64,000 nucleotides of DNA from Swaminathania salitolerans (GCF_025994315.1 NZ_BAQE01000005.1), one strand, 5' to 3'; shown: positions 15,250-24,278, numbered from the stretch's first letter. Notes: generated from the sequence alone by a model not told the origin. Translations and numbers: made by a program.

Positions 15250-16518
15250 TCATGGGTTTGCGTCACCTGTCTCCGCGGGGCCATGCTCCGACGGGCCATC
15301 CGGGCCAGATGCCTTGCTGGCCTCTGCCTCGGCCCGGGCCTGCGCGCGCGTTTCTCCGGCCATGAGAGCGGCCTGGCGGCGATGACCGTCGAGCCAGTAG
15401 GCGAGCCCGTACACGCCAAGGAAACCGGAGAGATTGACCAGGATCTGGATGGCCCAGCCTGCGCCGAAATTGTTCATGACCAGCCGGGCGAACAGGTCGA
15501 GAATGGTCCCGAGGCTGAAAACCTCGAGGGAGTGACGACCGAGCATGGCGAGGCCCTGACCGATTCGTGTCTCGGAAAGCCGGGTCGCGGTCGAAGAGGA
15601 TTGGACGAGAACGAGGATCGCCAGCGCCTCGACCCAGCGCCAGAGCGCGAGATCGGATTTGTCCGCATGGGGGATGACGTCGATCGGCCGGAGGCTCGGC
15701 AGGTTCCAGACGTCATAGGGGAAGCATTCCAGCGCACCGAAGACGAGATAGGCGCCCGCAGCGAGACGCGCCCAGAGGGGGCCGGGCAGATTGCCCCCCC
15801 GCTTGCCTGCCATGACCGCCGCCAGCATTCCCATGGTGAAGATGAACTGCCAGGCGAAGGGGTTGAAATACCATCCGTCGGGATCGAGCCAGTTGGGCAG
15901 GTTGAGCGTGGGATCGCTGTTGATCAGCAGCCAGAGCGCTGCGCTGCATCCGGCCAGAAGCCAAGGCGAGCATGTCCAGAGGAAGACGAGAAGCGGCAAA
16001 GCCAGAAGCAGGACGATATAAAGGGGCAGGATGTTCAGATTGCTCGGCAGGGCCTCGAGCGTCAGGACATGCCAGATCCAGTCATGCCCGTGTGCCAGCT
16101 CGGGCTCGAGAAAATCCACGGGAACCGGCAGGAAATGCCGCCATTGCCGGATGGTGACGACCGAGACGAGCAGCATGACCATCTGGAAGAGGTAGAGCCG
16201 CCAGCACCGGCGCAGGATACGCTCGATACCGACAAGCCATCCCCCGTCCGGCGGCCCGCGCAGGATGAGGCGTCCATAGGCGAGCCAGGACGCATAACCG
16301 GCGAGGAGCACGAAGATCTCGGCCGCATCGGCAAATCCGAAATTGCGCAGGGTGAACCGGTTGAGAACGTCCTGAGGGGCATGATCGGCAAGCATCATGA
16401 GCAGCGCGATGCCGCGCAACGCGTCGATACGGTGGTCGCGCCGCTTCCGTCTTGTGGGTGTCTCCGCCCCCCCGGAGGGGGGGGAGCCCATGGGAACTCC
16501 GGTTCTGGCCTCGCTCAT
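15250..16518 (-). CDS. opgC: OpgC-family membrane acyltransferase
   Basis: 422 residues from the ATG at 16518, preceded by GAGGCAGGA; a longer open frame adds 29 unlikely residues. The signature RDHRIDALRGIALLMMLADH and FGFADAAEIFVLLAGYASW matches OpgC, a multi-span acyltransferase-3 relative that adds succinyl groups to periplasmic glucans. About ten membrane segments follow (LYLFQMVMLLVSVV, LPLYIVLLLALPLLVFLW, FIFTMGMLAAVMAG and others), then a polar Ala/Glu tail. It leads a three-gene minus-strand operon with the Do-like protease and FUSC gene, and opgGH lie 6 kb away. Confidence 0.9.
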   Translation of the reverse strand: MSEARTGVPMGSPPSGGAETPTRRKRRDHRIDALRGIALLMMLADHAPQDVLNRFTLRNFGFADAAEIFVLLAGYASWLAYGRLILRGPPDGGWLVGIERILRRCWRLYLFQMVMLLVSVVTIRQWRHFLPVPVDFLEPELAHGHDWIWHVLTLEALPSNLNILPLYIVLLLALPLLVFLWTCSPWLLAGCSAALWLLINSDPTLNLPNWLDPDGWYFNPFAWQFIFTMGMLAAVMAGKRGGNLPGPLWARLAAGAYLVFGALECFPYDVWNLPSLRPIDVIPHADKSDLALWRWVEALAILVLVQSSSTATRLSETRIGQGLAMLGRHSLEVFSLGTILDLFARLVMNNFGAGWAIQILVNLSGFLGVYGLAYWLDGHRRQAALMAGETRAQARAEAEASKASGPDGPSEHGPAETGDANP

Positions 16519-16662
16519 GTCCTGCCTCGTTCTCCTGACCGGCCACCCCCTGCCGGGGGGACATCGTTGCGTCGGCTCATACGCGCTCATGCCTGTGCGA
16601 TCCACTTCCCGCCATGCTAGACCGGAGGATCACGGACCGGCCCCGTCTGCCAGAGGACAAAC

Positions 16663-17802
16663 ATGACCGATTTTGACAAACCCGCCAACGAGACCGATCA
16701 GCGCCGGATTCTCGAGACGCTCAGCCTGGTCAAGGATGATGCCGGGACCTCCAACGTCCTGAATTTCGCCTCTCTGGAGGGGGTCGCGGTGCGTGACGGT
16801 CACGCGCATGTGTCCCTTGCCACCTCGCGGGAGAATGCGGCCCGGATCGAACCCATGCGGTCGCGTCTCGAAGCGGCGCTCGCCAGCCTGCCGGGGATAT
16901 CGCGGGCGACGCTCGTGCTGACGGCCCATCGCGCGCCGGGAGCCGCCCAGCCCCAGGGGCACCGGCCGTTCCGGCTCGACCAGCCTGCAAACAGCCCGGG
17001 CCATCCGCAGCCGACCCGACCGGATGGCAAGGCCCTGCCCCAGGTGCGCGCCATCATCGCGGTGGCCTCGGGCAAGGGAGGGGTCGGCAAATCCACCACG
17101 GCGGTCAATCTGGCAGCCGGTCTGGCGCAGCTCGGGCTCCGTACGGGGATGCTGGATGCGGATATCTACGGTCCCTCGCTGCCGCGTATGCTCGGGCATT
17201 CGGCAAAACCCGCCCTTGAAAACGGCAAGATCATCCCGGTCGAAGCCTGGGGCATGCACGCGATGTCGATCGGTTTTCTGGTGGACGAGCAGCAGGCCAT
17301 GATCTGGCGCGGTCCCATGGTCATGGGGGCGATCGGACAGTTTCTGGCCGATGTGGCATGGCCCGAACTCGACGTGCTCGTCATCGACATGCCCCCCGGG
17401 ACGGGTGACGCGCAACTGACCATCGCGCAGAAACTCAGCCTTCGCGGTGCGGTCATCGTCTCCACCCCGCAGGATATCGCCCTGCTCGACGCCCGCAGGG
17501 GGCTGGCCATGTTCGAGCGCATGAACGTGCCGCTTCTCGGTGTGGTCGAGAACATGTCCTATTTCTGCTGTCCGAACTGCAACCATCGTACGGAGCTGTT
17601 CGGCCATGGCGGCGCGCGGGACGAGGCAGAAAAGGCGGGGGTGCCTTTCCTCGGCGAGATCCCGCTGCTGACGGATATCCGCATGAGTGCCGATGCCGGA
17701 ACGCCGATCATTCTCTCGGCGCCGGAGAGCGAGGCGGCCCATGCCTATACGCGCCTTGCCCGCTCGGTCGCAGACAGTCTCAGGCTGGGGGCGGGCGCAT
17801 GA
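16663..17802 (+). CDS. apbC: Iron-sulfur cluster carrier ATPase Mrp/ApbC
   Basis: 379 residues. An N-terminal MIP18-like domain (about 1-95) is joined by a Pro/Gln-rich linker to a ParA/MinD-type ATPase: deviant Walker A GKGGVGKSTTAVNLA near residue 137, DADIYGPSLPRMLG and IDMPPGTGDAQLT. The cluster-binding CxxC is in YFCCPNC near residue 302. Mrp/ApbC binds and transfers [4Fe-4S] clusters to apoproteins in the cytoplasm. The next gene begins inside the stop (ATGA overlap), so they are coupled. Confidence 0.95.
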   Translation: MTDFDKPANETDQRRILETLSLVKDDAGTSNVLNFASLEGVAVRDGHAHVSLATSRENAARIEPMRSRLEAALASLPGISRATLVLTAHRAPGAAQPQGHRPFRLDQPANSPGHPQPTRPDGKALPQVRAIIAVASGKGGVGKSTTAVNLAAGLAQLGLRTGMLDADIYGPSLPRMLGHSAKPALENGKIIPVEAWGMHAMSIGFLVDEQQAMIWRGPMVMGAIGQFLADVAWPELDVLVIDMPPGTGDAQLTIAQKLSLRGAVIVSTPQDIALLDARRGLAMFERMNVPLLGVVENMSYFCCPNCNHRTELFGHGGARDEAEKAGVPFLGEIPLLTDIRMSADAGTPIILSAPESEAAHAYTRLARSVADSLRLGAGA

Positions 17803-17993
17803 GGCGGTTTGCGCGCCTCATCGTCCTGGCATCGGGGGTCGGTCTTGCGGTATCCGGTTGTGCCGGTCACGCGGTGAAGCATCGTGGCTATGCGGCGGAT
17901 GGCTATGGCGTGATCGACGACTCGCCCCATCTGCCGCCGCCTTCCGGATTGTGGCAGCACGCCCCCCGGACACCCGCCCCCCACGTGGAGTAA
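17799..17993 (+). CDS. Small putative lipoprotein
   Basis: 64 residues with a basic start, hydrophobic core and lipobox AVSGC (Cys near residue 21). The mature part is only about 43 residues, rich in Pro and His. Its ATG overlaps the apbC TGA by 4 nt, which supports real translation. No function is recognisable. Confidence 0.6.
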   Translation: MRRFARLIVLASGVGLAVSGCAGHAVKHRGYAADGYGVIDDSPHLPPPSGLWQHAPRTPAPHVE

Positions 17994-18033
17994 CGTGCCG
18001 GAACCGGTTCTCCGGACTATCCGCTCCCGCCCC

Positions 18034-18095
18034 GGGCAGTATTCCGGCCAGCGATATTCCGGCCAGCGTTATCCGGGCCAGCGTTATCCGGGCGG
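18034..18095. repeat. 15-bp tandem array between convergent genes
   Basis: Three full units GGCCAGCG(A/T)TAT(T/C)C(C/G), the last two identical, flanked by partial units. It fills the gap between the small lipoprotein gene and the convergent exported-protein gene. Confidence 0.8.
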
Positions 18096-18123
18096 GTGTT
18101 GTTCGCGCTGGCGATGTCCTTTC

Positions 18124-18810
18124 TCAGGGGCCGGGTGCGGGTTTCGCCGCTGCTTTCGGCGTCTCCTGGGTGCCTGCCTTTTCCGTCACCGAGACATCGC
18201 CGTTGATCGTCCTGTTCAGTACGGAGAACGACACGGCGTCCATGGTGGTCACGTCCACCTGATCTCCGACCTTGAGGCTCGGGAGAAGGGCCTGCATCGC
18301 TTTCTTGCGGATCGTCACCGTGCGGGTGATGTCCGAAGGATCGATGAACGTCACCTTGTGGGCAGCAGGATCGACCGCGAGAATGCGGACGCGCTCACGC
18401 TGGAAGGAGACCATCGTGCCATGAGGATGACGGCGCGCGTAACCTCTGGCCGAGGAGACGGTCGATTCCGGCTGGGGCGATCCGGGCGTGGCGATATCGG
18501 CGGCCATGGTCTGGAAGAAACGCAGGCTGATCCGGTCGCCCGGTTCGAGGCGCGGCAGGTCGCGGGCGTCGCGTGGAATAGTGAGCGTGATCAGACCGCC
18601 TTTCCGGTCGCGAAGCAGGACCATGCGTGTCTGGGCATCGACGGTCTCCACCGTGGCGGTGGTGGTCTGGTTGCCCGTGATGACGGCCTGCGCGAAAGCG
18701 GGAGAGGAAGGGATCGCACCGCCTGCAACCGCCAGGGAAAGGGCGGCCAGTGCGGGGCGCAGGAAGGGGCCGGTCCAGCGTCCGGCCTTGCGCTGTGTGC
18801 TCGAAACCAT
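18124..18810 (-). CDS. Exported hypothetical protein with duplicated beta-rich domain
   Basis: 228 residues. Signal peptide with core LAALSLAVAGGAI and cleavage near AFAQA. The mature protein has two similar blocks: TATVETVDAQTRMVLLRD followed by LPRLEPGDRISLRF, and VRILAVDPAAHKVTFID followed by LPSLKVGDQVDVTT. Each is a beta-strand pair ending in a GD turn, suggesting an internal duplication of a small barrel domain. The C-terminus is Ala/Pro/Lys-rich. No family is recognised; periplasmic location is inferred. It appears monocistronic. Confidence 0.65.
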   Translation of the reverse strand: MVSSTQRKAGRWTGPFLRPALAALSLAVAGGAIPSSPAFAQAVITGNQTTTATVETVDAQTRMVLLRDRKGGLITLTIPRDARDLPRLEPGDRISLRFFQTMAADIATPGSPQPESTVSSARGYARRHPHGTMVSFQRERVRILAVDPAAHKVTFIDPSDITRTVTIRKKAMQALLPSLKVGDQVDVTTMDAVSFSVLNRTINGDVSVTEKAGTQETPKAAAKPAPGP

Positions 18811-18971
18811 GGGAGCGTTCTCGTCCTTCTGGGATGGTTGTTCGATCGGAGGCAGGGAAATCCCTCTGCCCTGGGCGTCTCTGCGGCCCCGCCGACAGGC
18901 TGCCTCATGTCCGGCCTCATGAAAAGAGCCTCGCTGTACGGCCCCTCCCTGTGATCCTGCTTCCTGCGATA

Positions 18972-19030
18972 CCTCGCCCCCCCCCTTGTCTCGCCCCCCT
19001 GATCTCGCCCCCCTGCCGTGCCGTGCCGTG
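18972..19030. repeat. C-rich 14-17-bp tandem repeats plus CGTGC pentamers
   Basis: Three units of (T/C)CTCGCCCCCCTG(A/C) with variable C-runs, followed by three CGTGC pentamers. It lies 55 bp upstream of the TonB receptor start in the 18811-19085 gap, where it could affect promoter spacing. Confidence 0.75.
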
Positions 19031-19085
19031 CCCTGGCGGGCGCCCGGATCTCGACAGGAGAGTTGTTTCGGTTCAGGGATGAATT

Positions 19086-21305
19086 ATGAGACGTCTTATC
19101 CGGATGCGGGGCGTGCCGCACACGCTTTCAGTCCTTTTTCCGCTCGGTGGCTGCGTCTTTGCCTTGTCAGCCCCCCTGATGGCACAACCGCGTCCCGGTC
19201 CCGGGGCGATCGTCCCGGCCGGACAACCGGTGGCGCCCGGTCGGGGCGAGAGAAGGGCGGGTGTCGAGCGTCTGACGGTCCGGGCCTATCCGCAGGGGGG
19301 CGCCCATTATGCGGTGAAGGATGCAACACTCGGCCCTCTGGGAAGACGCGACATTCTCGATACGCCGTTTTCCGTCATGACCGTCCCGCACGATGCGATC
19401 GTGAACCAGCAGGCGCGCAATGCGAACGATCTGATCGGGTATCTTCCGTCCGCGCAGCTCGAAATGCGTGGCGATCCCAATACCAGCCGCCCCCAGTCCA
19501 GGGGGTTCGAGGCGGATGTGATCGCCAATTCCCGCATCGATGGCCTGAACATGGTGATCACCACCCCTTATCCGGCCGAGATGTTCGACTCCCTCCAGGT
19601 GCTGAACGGTCTGTCCGGGGCTCTCTACGGCCCGCAGAACCCTGCCGGCACGTTCGATTACAGGCTGCGTCGGCCGGATACGCACCGGCAGGAGCGTCTC
19701 GTGGTCGGTGTGGATTCCTCCGGGGCACCGCTCGAATCGCTCGATGCGACCGGCAGGCAAGGAGGGCTGGGCTATCGGGTCACGATGCTCAACCAGTCCG
19801 GTCATACGGTCGTGCCGGGTGCCCGTCTGCGTCGCGCTTTGATTTCCGGCGCATTCGACATCGCCCTGACGCGCCGGACCACGCTCCAGATCGATGCGAG
19901 CCAGTACAGCTATGCCCAGAAGGGATATCCGGGCGCCTTCTCCTTCGGACCGGGCCTCCATCTGCCCGGGCCGCCGGATCTGAGCGTACGCGGCTACGGG
20001 CAGCCTTATGCAGGATTTTCCATGTCGACCGATACCGTGCTCGCGAAGCTTGTGCATCGTTTCGACGAGTCATGGAGCCTGACACTGGGGGGACTCTATC
20101 AGAACGCGGCGCGCAACGTTTTTTCGGTCACCAACATCCTGACAGACGATTCGGGAGATTATCGTGCCAGCATCGCGGCGGCCACGACGGCCGATGTGTT
20201 TCGCGTGTGGTCCGATCTCGCCTATCTGCGCGGCCGGATCCGCACGGGTCGGTTTCGTCATCGTCTCGTTCTCGGGAGCACCGGCTATACGCTCGATACG
20301 TTCAATCCCGTCTCGGGACAGAGTGCCGTGCTCGGCATGGCCCGGATCGGCGCACCGCGCGTTTTCGAAGGCACCCAGCCCTATCATTCCGGGCAATACC
20401 AGTCCGCGGCCTATGGAACGCATGCCCTGCTCGCGGGCGATACCGTCGCGCTCACGCGGCGCTGGTCTCTCATGGGGATGGTCGCCTGGAGCTGGATCGA
20501 CACGACCAGTCGCGCCCGCACGGGCGAGATCACGGCCGATCACGCCTCCGGTCCGACCTTCACGCCGACGGTAAGTCTGCTCTATCGCCCGACCGCACAA
20601 GCGAGCCTTTACGCGACATGGGGGCAGGGCATTCAGGCGGGACCGGTCGCACCGGCCTCAAGCCGGAACGCCAATGTCGTTCTCGGGCCGTTGCGCTCGG
20701 AGATGTACGAGATCGGAGCGAAATACCGTTTCGGATCGGGTCTGACGCTCGGCATCGCCGGTTTTCGCATGAGCAGGACATTCGCATTTACCGATCCCGT
20801 CACGTCCCTTTTCCGCGAGGCGGGCAAACAGCGCAATTACGGTGTGGAGCTGCAGGGAACAGGCGCGCTCCTGCCGGAACTGAGCGTTTTCGGCGGTCTC
20901 ACCTGGCTCGATGCGCAGATCGGCGAGACGGGATCGGCTCTGACGGCGCACAAGCAGGTCGTGGGCGTTGCGCCCCTGCAGGCCAGTGCGCTGATCGACT
21001 ATCATCCGCGCTGGTTTCCGCATGGAGCGATGACTGCGCACCTGCATTATGTGGGACGTCGTGCGGCCGATCTGCGCAATGCGAGCTTTGCCGATGGCTT
21101 CGTCACGCTCGATCTCGGGCTGCGCTACGGCGTTTCTCTCGGCACGTTTCCGGTCACATTGCGCTTCGGTGCGACCAATGTGACCGATGCGCGATACTGG
21201 GCTTCGGTTTACCCGTCTTCGGTCAATGGCAGTGTGTCCGCCTCGGGTTCAGCCGTGGCCGGGTTGCCCCGGAGCTATCACGCGACCGCCGAAATCGCGT
21301 TCTGA
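19086..21305 (+). CDS. TonB-dependent siderophore-type receptor
   Basis: 739 residues. After a signal peptide (ending LSAPLMAQPR) comes a plug domain with DTPFSVMTVPHDAIVNQQAR, NDLIGYLPSAQLEMRGDPNT, the usual RGF motif (QSRGFEADVI) and NGLSGALYGPQNPAGTFDY. A 22-strand barrel follows, closing with YHATAEIAF whose terminal Phe suits BAM assembly. The layout matches ferric-siderophore receptors; the ligand is unknown. No TonB or ABC uptake gene is adjacent. The 3' end overlaps the convergent acyltransferase gene by 28 bp. Confidence 0.93.
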   Translation: MRRLIRMRGVPHTLSVLFPLGGCVFALSAPLMAQPRPGPGAIVPAGQPVAPGRGERRAGVERLTVRAYPQGGAHYAVKDATLGPLGRRDILDTPFSVMTVPHDAIVNQQARNANDLIGYLPSAQLEMRGDPNTSRPQSRGFEADVIANSRIDGLNMVITTPYPAEMFDSLQVLNGLSGALYGPQNPAGTFDYRLRRPDTHRQERLVVGVDSSGAPLESLDATGRQGGLGYRVTMLNQSGHTVVPGARLRRALISGAFDIALTRRTTLQIDASQYSYAQKGYPGAFSFGPGLHLPGPPDLSVRGYGQPYAGFSMSTDTVLAKLVHRFDESWSLTLGGLYQNAARNVFSVTNILTDDSGDYRASIAAATTADVFRVWSDLAYLRGRIRTGRFRHRLVLGSTGYTLDTFNPVSGQSAVLGMARIGAPRVFEGTQPYHSGQYQSAAYGTHALLAGDTVALTRRWSLMGMVAWSWIDTTSRARTGEITADHASGPTFTPTVSLLYRPTAQASLYATWGQGIQAGPVAPASSRNANVVLGPLRSEMYEIGAKYRFGSGLTLGIAGFRMSRTFAFTDPVTSLFREAGKQRNYGVELQGTGALLPELSVFGGLTWLDAQIGETGSALTAHKQVVGVAPLQASALIDYHPRWFPHGAMTAHLHYVGRRAADLRNASFADGFVTLDLGLRYGVSLGTFPVTLRFGATNVTDARYWASVYPSSVNGSVSASGSAVAGLPRSYHATAEIAF

Positions 21306-22489
21306 CCGGAGTCTTCGGGGGGCGCCCCGGAGGCCGTCCCGTGTTCGACCCCATGATCAGCCCCGTGAGCTGCCCCGTGAGCGGCTCGGGGGAGCGCGCC
21401 GGCTTCCTCGCGTCGTGTCCGGGTTTTCGGCGCTGCGCGCGCGCCGGATCGGGGGGATGCAGCCCCTTCATGCCCCTGCCAGCCATCCACCCGGTCGCTG
21501 TTCTGCCTCAGGGCAGCGGCGCCGGTAGCGACGGCGCGCCAGGCGGCATTGGCCAGCGCCTTGCGACTGGGGAAATCTTCCGGGGCGAGGGGGGGATGAA
21601 GCAGGATGGTCGCGCGCTTGTTGCGCTGCTTGAGGAACTGCCAGACATGCGGCCCGAGATCCATATCGCCATACCAGGCAAAGACCGGGCGACGCGCACG
21701 CGTGACGGGCAGGCCCTCGAGGCGGTCATAGACGAGCGAGATCGGCTGGATGAGCGGGGTCAGACCGGGCGGATAGCGCGGCATATCCTCTTCGGGCAGA
21801 GGTCTGTTTTTCGGCAGGCGAGGGAGCTTGGCAATGGCGAAGAAGGTCGACATGAACGGCAGAACCCGCGACCCGTCGGAAGACGTGCCCTCGGGGAAGA
21901 GGATGAGATTATCCCCTTCGGCCAGACGGGTGATCATTTCGTCGCGTTCGCGCCCCGTCGTGCTCTTGTTGCGACTGACGAAAATGGTGCGCCCGATTTT
22001 CGAGACCAGCCCCATGATGGGCCAGCGCTCGATATCCCCCTTGGCGACGAACACGGAATAGATCTTGGTACCGAGAACCGGAATATCCAGCCAGGACGTA
22101 TGGTTGGCGATATAGATGACCGGTCTTTCTCCGCGCGCACGGCCCTTCTTCCCACCGACCGTCCCGGCGGCCTTGCCCAGAACCCGGATGTCGAGCGACA
22201 GCAGCCGACACAGAACGCCCCAGATCACGCGTGTCCAGCGGATCTTGAGAACGCCCGGGATGGGAAGGAGGAGCGCCTCGAAACCGACGGAGAGAGGAAC
22301 CCAGACCGTCACGCCGATCAGTCTGAGGGAAGCCATGCCCGCCTCGGCCAGCCGTCCCGCTGCACCCCGACGGATGCGCCTGTCTTCCTCCTCGAGAAGG
22401 AGGGGGCGCCCTGTCTCCGCCTTCGGGGAGAGGGAGTGTCGTCGTGAGAGCAGTCCGGTGATCCGGTTGCGGAGGGAAGCGGCACGCAT
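21278..22489 (-). CDS. PlsC-like 1-acyl-sn-glycerol-3-phosphate acyltransferase
   Basis: 403 residues, long for PlsC (usually about 245). The acyltransferase core has NHTSWLD (the HX4D motif), IGRTIFVSRNK and ILFPEGTSSDG. The family acylates lysophosphatidate at the inner membrane; a hydrophobic segment VTVWVPLSVGFEALLLP precedes the core. The extra length is a polar N-terminal leader and a low-complexity C-terminal tail with AHGAAHGADHGVEHG encoded by 12-bp repeats. The tail overlaps the receptor gene tail-to-tail. The physiological acceptor could also be an ornithine-type lipid; phosphatidate is the default. Confidence 0.85.
   Translation of the reverse strand: MRAASLRNRITGLLSRRHSLSPKAETGRPLLLEEEDRRIRRGAAGRLAEAGMASLRLIGVTVWVPLSVGFEALLLPIPGVLKIRWTRVIWGVLCRLLSLDIRVLGKAAGTVGGKKGRARGERPVIYIANHTSWLDIPVLGTKIYSVFVAKGDIERWPIMGLVSKIGRTIFVSRNKSTTGRERDEMITRLAEGDNLILFPEGTSSDGSRVLPFMSTFFAIAKLPRLPKNRPLPEEDMPRYPPGLTPLIQPISLVYDRLEGLPVTRARRPVFAWYGDMDLGPHVWQFLKQRNKRATILLHPPLAPEDFPSRKALANAAWRAVATGAAALRQNSDRVDGWQGHEGAASPRSGARAAPKTRTRREEAGALPRAAHGAAHGADHGVEHGTASGAPPEDSGQNAISAVA
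21341..21388. repeat. 4 x 12-bp repeat encoding the acyltransferase tail
   Basis: Four degenerate units such as GTGAGCTGCCCC and ATGATCAGCCCC; on the minus strand they give Ala-His-Gly-Ala/Asp/Val/Glu repeats just before the C-terminus. Confidence 0.65.
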
Positions 22490-22582
22490 AGGCGATCAAT
22501 ACTGTCATGTGCGGAATGAGACAATCGTCATGACGAATATACGCAAGGACGCACATATCCGTCCCCGGGGTGAGGGTCGCAT

Positions 22583-22598
22583 TGTTCCACGTGGAACA
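22583..22598. promoter_or_regulatory. parS: parS centromere site (intergenic)
   Basis: Exact 16-bp palindrome TGTTCCACGTGGAACA, the well-known ParB-binding parS form, in the gap between the plsC-like gene and hdeD. It is about 10.5 kb from parA and the outermost of three sites in the window. Confidence 0.92.
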
Positions 22599-22743
22599 CG
22601 GCATCCGGGCCGGGCGATCGGGGGCGTACGCAGGAGCGGGACGGATAACGCATTCTTCACGTCGGATTCGTGCATTCGGGATGAGGCGCCGTGCGTAATA
22701 GAAAGAACGAGCGCGATTGCGCCCGCAAGAAAAGGAGACAGAC

Positions 22744-23313
22744 ATGTCGGACCGGAACGGTTTTCCCAACCTTTCATCAATGCCCTCAGGGCTCAAGCCG
22801 AACTGGTTTATCGGAATCGGCGCCGTGCTTGTTCTGCTCGGTATCTTCGCGTTCTTCGATGCGGTTCTTACGACACTGGCTAGTGTGGTCTTCATAGGCT
22901 TTTTGCTGATCATGACCGGCATCGCCTATTTTGCGCAGGCCTTTGCCCATCGCTCCGTGCCCGGTGCCCGGTTCTGGATCATGGCACTCATGGGCTTCTG
23001 TTACGTCCTTGGCGGGTTTCTTCTCATTCAGGAGCCTGCAACGGGGTCCTTGTTCCTCACGGCCTTTCTGGCAGGCAGTCTCATCGCCTCTGGCATCATG
23101 CGCGCGCTATGGGCGTTCGGTCAGCGGGATACGCCGAACTGGTGGACCCTGGTGCTCAGCGCCGTCGTGGCGCTGCTTACAGGAATCTTCATCTTCGTGA
23201 CACTGCCATGGTCCGGATTGTGGCTTATCGGAACGTTCATCGCGATCGAACTGATCTTCGGCGGTATGTCTGTCTTCTCCTTCGGACTTGCGCTGAAGAA
23301 CAAGGGAAAATGA
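22744..23313 (+). CDS. HdeD-family (DUF308) membrane protein
   Basis: 189 residues from the ATG at 22744, with a strong AAAAGGAGA about 8 nt upstream. About six short transmembrane segments (WFIGIGAVLVLLGIFAFF, LASVVFIGFLLIMTGIAYF, FWIMALMGFCYVLGGFLLI, LFLTAFLAGSLIASGIM, WTLVLSAVVALLTGIFIFV, GLWLIGTFIAIELIFGG) give the repeated-hairpin layout of HdeD. E. coli HdeD is associated with acid resistance; that role fits an acid-producing bacterium but is inferred. A large hairpin follows the stop. Confidence 0.88.
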   Translation: MSDRNGFPNLSSMPSGLKPNWFIGIGAVLVLLGIFAFFDAVLTTLASVVFIGFLLIMTGIAYFAQAFAHRSVPGARFWIMALMGFCYVLGGFLLIQEPATGSLFLTAFLAGSLIASGIMRALWAFGQRDTPNWWTLVLSAVVALLTGIFIFVTLPWSGLWLIGTFIAIELIFGGMSVFSFGLALKNKGK

Positions 23314-23343
23314 GCCGAACGATCCCGGCTGGCCGGTTTCCCC

Positions 23344-23380
23344 GGATACACCCTCGATCGAGGGGGTATCCGACCGGTTT
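23344..23380. terminator. Long hairpin terminator between hdeD and trpA
   Basis: GGATAC-A-CCCTCGATCGAGGG-G-GTATCC forms a stem of about 13 bp with one mismatch, followed by GACCGGTTTT. It lies between convergent genes. Confidence 0.7.
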
Positions 23381-23462
23381 TGCGGCCGCAAGCGCGTCCT
23401 TTATGTGTCGGGCCCGGGACTGCGCCTGAAGCCGGGGCGCGGGGAAGAAGCGAATGCCGGGC

Positions 23463-24278
23463 TCAGCCCGCGCGCACGGCGCTGGCAAATGCCGAGAGCT
23501 GGGCAAGGACTGCAGGCAGGGTCGCTTCGGTCGCCCTGTCCTCCACCAGCGTGTCCGAAAGGGTCGCGATCAGGGCCGAAGCGACCACGGCTGCATCGCC
23601 CACGCGCGCCGCGGCTGCGGCCTGCTCGGGTGTGCGAATGCCGAAGCCGATCGCGACAGGAAGCGCGCTGACGGCGCGAATGCGCGGCAAGGCGCGGCCG
23701 AGTTCCTCGGTGCTTGCCGTGCGCGTGCCGGTGATGCCGGTGATGCTCACATAATAGATGAAGCCGGAGGCGCCTTGCAGAACGTAGGGCAGGCGTGCGT
23801 CGGGCGCATTGGGCGCGACCAGACGGATGATGTCCAGCCCGTTCGCGGTCGCATCCGGTTCGAGGAGATCCGCCTCCTCCTTGGGGAGATCGACGATGAT
23901 CAGCCCATCCACCCCCGAAGCCGCGGCATCCTTGCAGAACTGCGCCGGCCCGTAGCTGTCGATCGGGTTGAGATAACCCATGAGAATGACCGGCGTTTCC
24001 CGATCCTTCTCGCGAAACCGGCGCACCATGCCGAGAACGCCGCAAAGGGTCGCCCCGGCTTTCAGGCCGCGTCGTGCCGCGGCCTGGATGGTGGGGCCGT
24101 CTGCCGAGGGATCGGAAAAGGGAACGCCGATCTCGATCAGATCCGCTCCCGCACCCGGCATGGAATCGAGCAGACGCTGCGACGTTTCCAGGTCAGGATC
24201 ATAAGCCTGGAGATAGGGGATGAGTGCGCCGCGTCCCTCGGCTTTAAGCGCATCGAAACGGGCCTTGATACGACTCAC
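23463..24278 (-). CDS. trpA: Tryptophan synthase alpha subunit
   Basis: 271 residues from a GTG at 24278 that overlaps the trpB TGA (GTGA), a typical coupled start. Catalytic Glu49 (LIEIGVPFSDP) and Asp60 (SADGPTIQ) align with the textbook residues. The TIM barrel continues with ILMGYLNPI, GLIIVDLPKEE, GFIYYVSITGITGTR and AIGFGIRTPEQ. TrpA cleaves indole-3-glycerol phosphate and channels indole to TrpB. A longer open frame upstream lies inside trpB and was rejected. Confidence 0.97.
   Translation of the reverse strand: MSRIKARFDALKAEGRGALIPYLQAYDPDLETSQRLLDSMPGAGADLIEIGVPFSDPSADGPTIQAAARRGLKAGATLCGVLGMVRRFREKDRETPVILMGYLNPIDSYGPAQFCKDAAASGVDGLIIVDLPKEEADLLEPDATANGLDIIRLVAPNAPDARLPYVLQGASGFIYYVSITGITGTRTASTEELGRALPRIRAVSALPVAIGFGIRTPEQAAAAARVGDAAVVASALIATLSDTLVEDRATEATLPAVLAQLSAFASAVRAG

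Noticed and set aside
17978..17990. CACGTG at 17982 and similar hexamers near 28178 and 62904 as further parS sites
   Set aside because: Their flanks are not palindromic and match at most 9-10 of 16 positions, unlike the three accepted sites.
18986..22447. A 1153-codon open frame on the plus strand, and similar long frames at 10908-13736, 929-2533 (minus) and 29073-30878 (minus)
   Set aside because: They are out of phase with or antisense to well-identified genes, have Arg/Ala/Gly-biased composition with no domain, and reflect the scarcity of stop codons at high GC.
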